Below, piece by piece: positions 58,526 to 64,000 of a stretch of 64,000 nt of DNA. Both the position numbers and the translations under genes were made by a program. Under the pieces are notes generated by a model. The model made no database searches and was not told the origin of the DNA. It saw only the letters and a program-made list of their open reading frames with translations. The DNA comes from Salvator merianae. Lineage: Eukaryota > Chordata > Lepidosauria > Squamata > Teiidae. Numbering within the stretch: position 1 is the first letter of the stretch; every line of letters begins with the position of its first letter. The stretch lies in assembly GCA_003586115.2 (NCBI GenBank), contig QVOM02000115.1:4748494-4812493 (forward strand), given 5' to 3'.

Positions 58526-59951
58526 CAGTGCTCAAAACAATTAAGGGCACACTTATATTGCACATTGGATCACAAATGAAAGATTCAAGTTGAAAATCTT
58601 TACTGATAGAAATTGTGTAATTTCTTAAGAAAAAAATAATGTATCAATGGTCAATGGAAACCAAAATCATCAACCGAGGACTGAATTCCAAATAATTCCA
58701 AAAATCAAAGTAAAAAAATTAAATCACAGGCGGATCCTATCTGCATGAATTTCATCACAGCAATTCATAATGTGACTCAGTAGTATGTATGACCCCCACG
58801 TGCCTATATGTACTCGTGACATCTGGGCGTGTTCCTGATGAGACAGTGGATGGTGTTCTGGGTGATTTCCTTCCACATCTGGATCAGGACATCAGTGAAC
58901 TCCTGGACAGTCTGTGGCATTACTTGACAGCATTGGATGCACCAATACATAATGTTCCAGAGGTTTTCAATTGGATTCAGGTCTAGGGAATGTGAGGGCC
59001 AATCAATGGCATCAATTCCTTTGTCATCCAGGAACTGCCTACACACTTTGGCCACGAGGCCAGGCATTGTCCCAGGGCCCACTGAACCAGCACAAGGTCT
59101 GACAATGGCTCTGAGGATTTCATTCCAGTGCCTAACAGCAGTCAAGGTACCATTGGCTATCACGTGGATGTCTGTGCGAGCCTCCAATGATATACCTCTC
59201 CAGAGCATCTCTGACCTACCACCAAACCGGTCAGGCTGGATGATGTTGCAGACAGCATACTGTTCACCACAGTGTCTCCAGACTCTTTCATGTTTGTCAC
59301 ATGTGCTTAGTGTGAACCTGCTCTCATCTGTGAAGAGAATGGGGTACCAATGGCAGAACACCAATTCTGGTGTTGTCTGGTGAATGCCAATCGAGCTGCA
59401 TGGTGCTGGACTGTGAGCACAGGTCCCACTTCAGGACATCAGGCCTTCAGACTACCGTCATGGAGTCTGACAGTTTAGTCAGAAACATGCACACCAGTAG
59501 CCCGCTGGAGGTCATTTTGTACAGCTCTGGCAGTGCTGCTTCTGTTCTTCCTCGCACAAAGAAGCAGAAACTTGTCCTGATGCTGGGTTGATGCCCTTCT
59601 ATGGCTCTATCCAGATGTCCTTGTGTTATGGTCCATGTCCTGGAATCTGCTCTTTGTTCTTGAGAATGTCTCACAACAACTTTTTTCTATTTACTGTCAA
59701 CTTTGTTGACAGTAGAACTTTGTTCATTTTACTGTTTCTCATATCCTGATTGCAAGAAACAATATTCTAAGTAACAAATAGGAAACAAAAATGGCTGAAG
59801 GGCCGAATATTGCAGCAGTGGTATTAATTCAGCAGAACAATATACTAACCTGAATGAATGGCAGCACTTGCATAAGATCAGACAATATAACTCTGAATTG
59901 TGGAAAAATATCTATTTCAATTAAAGCTGCTCATATTTTTTGTGCTTACTG
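58526..59951 (-). mobile_element. Tc1/mariner transposon
   Basis: Left end TACAGTGCTCAAAACAATT (TA target followed by CAGTGCTC). The right end is a degenerate inverse copy near CTCATATTTTTTGTGCTTACTG. It contains a transposase relic on the - strand (58804-59674). The overall length of about 1.4 kb fits Tc1 elements. Confidence 0.75.
58804..59674 (-). pseudogene. Tc1-type transposase, broken
   Basis: The 186-codon frame 59364-58804 carries PILFTDESRFTL (first catalytic Asp) and DWPSHSLDLNPIENLWN (third catalytic residue, Glu, of the DD34E triad). The middle Asp motif (normally QDNARPH) is degraded to GTMPGLVAK. The N-terminal helix-turn-helix part lies upstream to 59674 in shifted frames. Inactive. 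Confidence 0.8.
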
Positions 59952-62900
59952 AGATGATCATGTAGCAGGCCAATAATTCTGGAAGGACCACTTTACAGCT
60001 GTGAGTATGGTTGGAAACCACAAGCCTGCATGCACATAGAGACACCTTAATCACATTTAGACACCTCAAGACATGCTAATAAACCATGTGTCCTTAATTT
60101 CAAGCTTGTGAGATTCACAGAAGGAATGTATTACAATGACACCAATGTTGGTAAATTACACCACTTGTCAAAGGAAAAGCTTGGTAGGCCAGATCAGCAT
60201 CTCATTTTGCTAGGTATGACGTACACTAAATTTCTGAGTGAGGGAGGCAAAGCAACAGTAGCTCACAGTGTGGGCTGCCTCTTAATGAAGAAAAGGAAGT
60301 GCAGTGGCTGAAGACATGTCTGTGGTAAGTGAGAACCTTCTTTGGTAAGAGGAGACACGGCTGTAAAATGCCATTCTGATGAATAAATACGAACTCTTCT
60401 TTAAGCAGTGACTCTAATCTTCCAATAAATACTAGCTTATTTTAACTACAACACTGAATATGAATCTTGGAAAATTAACCTAAATGCAGTCTAAGGGGAA
60501 AAAAGATAAATATAGAAGCTACAACTTTCCATGTTCATGAAGTCTTTAATATTCATTTACTCATAAGCAGAACAATGGCAACTGAATTTCCATTCCTCAA
60601 CAGCCAAGATATGAAAGAGTTTTAACGTCAAAAAAAAAAAAAAAGTTTATGTCATATTTTGCAATTTTAAAAATAATTACAAACAGTTTTAAAGGAAGAT
60701 TCATAGTGAAAGCAACAATGAATACAAAATATAGATGCCTGATAGCTTTTTAGCTCAAAAATAAATTCAAGTATTATTTTGTAAAGTTCCTCCAATGTTT
60801 GTCTTTTAATTTTAAGTTTGTGCAATACCTATCATTGCATAGTAAAGAAAAACAGTTAAAACTCCAGTTCTATGTAATTTATCTCAACATGCACCTAGAA
60901 TATATTTTTAATTTGTGTAGTGGAGCTTTCTCATTAGTTGAGAACTTGCTCAATTCAGTGGGACCATGCAGCATATTAACATAAGCAATATAAAATTTCC
61001 TTATTTTCTTGTCAAGATGAATCCTTTCAAATGGAACAAAAATATATTGGATGAAATGGAAACTTTTTTTTTTTCAAAACATCATTAAAATGACATCAAT
61101 CATGGTAAAAAAGATAACAGAAGCAGCTGTATTTTAAAATAAGGCTGTGATCGCACACAGCAAAAAAAAAAAAAGCACCTCTGAGGCAGCTCAGAGACGG
61201 CTTAGAGATGGGACTGTTCACACACCAGTCTGCCCTTCCCACCTCTCATAAACATTCTGTGCTAGAAAAGCTAGAACACAAGTGATACATGCTGCTGTCT
61301 CTAAGGCGCCTCCAAGATGCCCCCTTTGTTATGTCTGAACACAGCCTAAGTGTCTACATAACAAGTTTGATTATTCAACTCTAGGAGCACAGAAAAACAT
61401 GACAATCCACGTCTGTGAGCTATGTGGTTGCATGGTCATTTACATTCTGTACATAAAATTTGTGTATCTTAAACACAGATACATACAACAGAACAGCAAA
61501 GGAGAAAATTTAGACAAGAAATTATATTTCTTATGAAATTGCTAGTGTAACAAAAGTTACACCAACTTTTATCATATATACATAATTGGGGACCAGTGTG
61601 GTCTGATTAAAAACATCACATCGCACATTTACAATGTTTTTGTGAACTACTCCAAGATTTTTTAAAAATACAACAATCTGATTTTTGTAACCCATGTCGA
61701 ATAGCATTGCTTAGTGTGGTTACCACATCACTCCCAGGACAGAATGGTAGAGACCTCAGCACCTAGCTAGACACCATTATCTCAAAAACTAAAGTGCTTT
61801 AAGCAAAGTAGTTCTACTAGGCAAAAACCATATTGCAAGTGGGAGGATCTGAAAAGAACATATCAAGCACACACATTGCTTTCAAAGACTGGGAACCAGT
61901 TTGTTCCCAGGCCAAGTGGGAGAGTGAAATATATGGCTTGCAAGACACAACCAGCGAGGGCTGCCATCATCAGTGTATTGGGAACACATTCCAGTAAAAC
62001 AGCCTAGTGATTCTTTTATTTGTAATAGAGCAGCAGCTTTTAATCAATTAAGGTCATTATGTGACGACAGCCATCAGCTAAACAGTGTGTTCAAATTGTA
62101 TTACAAAACTATTGCAATGTATAAGGCTAATATTACAATATGTAACTGATATCATGAAGAAATAAAGTTGACTCAACAATTCTTGCTTTTCCAAAAAAAA
62201 CCCCAACAACTTAAAATTAAATGAAAGCAATTAAATAAGAAAATAAATACAAGATAATGTTAGAAATATCTGCTTCATTTTGAAGAAGATTTTAAATGTT
62301 TATAGGATCAACTGAATTATATTAATCTATACCAAGTATTTGTAATCAGGTCATTGCTCCTTCAACTATGTAGCAAGGGAGGGGATACAAACCAAAGGCC
62401 AGTTATGGCCAGTAAAACTCTTCCACTGATATCTGAACATTAGTTCAAACATATGAAGCTTTTCCTGCATTGAACTTCCTGTTCCCATCAGCCTGAGGCA
62501 GTGGGAACTAAAAGGAAGGATCGCAAGATACTTGCCCACTCAAACACTAAAACCGATAGAATGCAGAATATCTTCTCACTGATTCTGTTTTCCAGCAGGC
62601 ATGGAAAATGTGTGCTTTTGCTGAAGTACCATAGCAGGATGTTTATCTGGCAATCAGCATAAAGGAATTTCATTACTCTCCTGCAAAAGTGCACCTATGT
62701 AGACGATATAATCTAGTATGCTTGTGGCATTTGCCACTGCTGTGATACACTTACATTTACACCAAGCAGAGGACTGATGAAAGCATTTCATTACTGTAGT
62801 GCTCAGGCATTTGTGGGAGACAAGGGAGACTTAATATCATCCTTGTGCATAAATGAGAGGAAATTATCTTGGAGCATATATAATACGAATACCGAGTTTT

Positions 62901-64000
62901 AATTAGTGGTGTCTGTGCATAAACAGAATGGATTTCTGTTCATAGAGTGGTAAATCAATCTCTTCTCCTTCCCTCTGTAGACCCTCCATATGCCCAAAAT
63001 TGTGGGGCATGAGTGCAATTTGTTTTCGTCCATTCTCTTTTTTTATTTTTGTTATGCAATATAGAACTGAGTTATGGGAGTCACCACAAGTAACCTAGGA
63101 AGTAATATTCAAGGCTATGCTTTGCAAGATACATACTACACAAACTCAAGAAAGGCAGGGGTGTTTGGAAGTGAATGTGAGTGTGCATGATGTGCTGCTG
63201 AAATAAAAAATAATACATGGGAAAGCCTTAACCTACTAAAAGCTCAGTGTTTTATGGATATTTAAGGCTTCTTCAGGCTTCTTTTCCTTTCATACAATTG
63301 TGAGAAAGAGAAAGGAAAAAAAAAGGTGAAATTAAAACTTATAAGCTTGGCACTTCTGTGATTTATTTGAGAGGGTGTTAATTTCTTACATTATATACAA
63401 AATATCTGCATGACAGCAAATAATGCATTTGGAAAAAAAAAACAAAAATGCATTGCATACATATGCATTTATACATTTTGCTCTGTTTGGTTTGGTTTTT
63501 GTTTTTGTTTTTTTGGTTTCAAGCATACAAATTTAAAAAGCACACCTGTTTTCTGCTAGAACTCACTCTATCTGCATCTGGTATGCCTTTTTAGAGCAAG
63601 ACCCTCTGCTGTGTTAATAAGCTACAAAACAAAAAAAAGGGGGAGCAAAATTGTAACAACCCAAGGAAAACTGCACAGAACAAAAGCTTTAAATCATATG
63701 TTGTGTCTGAGAGTGATAGGTTAAAAGCCTTTTGTTTTCACATTTTAAATTATGCTTTATCATTGCATGATCTGATGCACCCCAAAGAGGTGTGCCACAA
63801 ATGAAAAAAAAAAATTAATGAGAAATACAGAGATTAGAAAGGCAATTGCAGAAATCAGAGTAACATGTCTGCCCTGATGGAATGTGAATTCCTAAGTACT
63901 CAGCTTTTTATACTTCATTGTTTTCTTGATATGCAGATTTTGCTTGGGGTCGGCTTGCTAACCCATTTGCTGTATATATGCCATGCAGTTTACCATTTCA
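59952..64000. other. Repeat-poor AT-rich end of window; possible 3' flank of the next gene
   Basis: No transposable element, exon or RNA gene recognised, in contrast to the rest of the window; only A/T runs (for example 60631-60644, 61061-61074, 61159-61174). If the DYTN-FAM237A-ADAM23 order is conserved, ADAM23 should lie to the right on the - strand, and part of its long 3' UTR could be here. I saw no ADAM23 coding sequence. Confidence 0.35.

Noticed and set aside
62488..62694. 68-codon - strand frame as an ADAM23 exon
   Set aside because: No resemblance to the ADAM domains or tail and no splice signals in frame.

Overview
This is vertebrate nuclear DNA, most likely from a squamate reptile (lizard/gecko-like). 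The reasons are the mixture of repeat families: CR1 with an AGAATCAT-type 3' tail, L2, L1 and tRNA-derived SINEs with L2-like tails, many hAT and fold-back DNA elements, and a Ty1/copia retrotransposon, a group that is scarce in birds and mammals. Host genes have introns with canonical GT/AG splice sites. There is no bacterial-style gene organisation.

Two host genes are readable. (1) On the + strand, five exons (8603-8774, 10988-11058, 12796-12955, 18366-18840, 25002-25141) join in consistent phase into the C-terminal ~338 residues of a coiled-coil protein. I assign it to dystrotelin (DYTN), because one coiled coil resembles that of the dystrobrevin/dystrophin family and because of its neighbour. 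(2) On the - strand, two coding exons (32729-32366 and 29408-29320) encode a complete 150-residue FAM237A-type neuropeptide precursor with a signal peptide, two cysteines and a Gly-Leu-Gly-Lys-Arg amidation/cleavage site. As I recall the human order on 2q33, ADAM23, FAM237A and DYTN are adjacent, with DYTN and FAM237A convergent, as here. This supports both calls and predicts ADAM23 to the right; the repeat-poor last 4 kb could be its 3' flank or 3' UTR.

The rest is layered transposable elements. 0-5.9 kb: a decayed Ty1/copia element split by a CR1, with a short telomere-like (CTAACC)n at the junction. 6.5-20 kb: DYTN introns with an L2 piece, a CR1 piece, hAT elements and several fold-back elements. 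20.9-23.6 kb: an LTR-like segment, a SINE and a broken gag-like coding region inside the last DYTN intron. 25.7-27.9 kb: a SINE, an L2-like piece, an L1 3' end and a hAT element, between the two genes. 29.3-32.8 kb: FAM237A, whose intron carries a fold-back element, a perfect 31-bp-arm hairpin and a GC-rich hAT-like element with a 33-bp tandem repeat and a 339-base assembly gap. 34-42 kb: hAT and fold-back elements, a LINE fragment and a highly palindromic 701-bp hAT element. 42.3-46 kb: a nearly full-length but broken L2. 46.4-52.9 kb: a broken endogenous retrovirus (3' LTR, env, part of integrase), itself interrupted by a CR1 with a 784-codon open frame and by a hAT element. 52.9-60 kb: LINE pieces, another fold-back element, an L1 3' end and a Tc1/mariner copy.

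Apart from the two host genes, nearly every coding-looking stretch is element-derived. The most interesting signals are the intact neuropeptide gene with a GC-rich minisatellite transposon in its intron, the perfect hairpin beside it, the families of long inverted-repeat elements, and the nested insertion histories.
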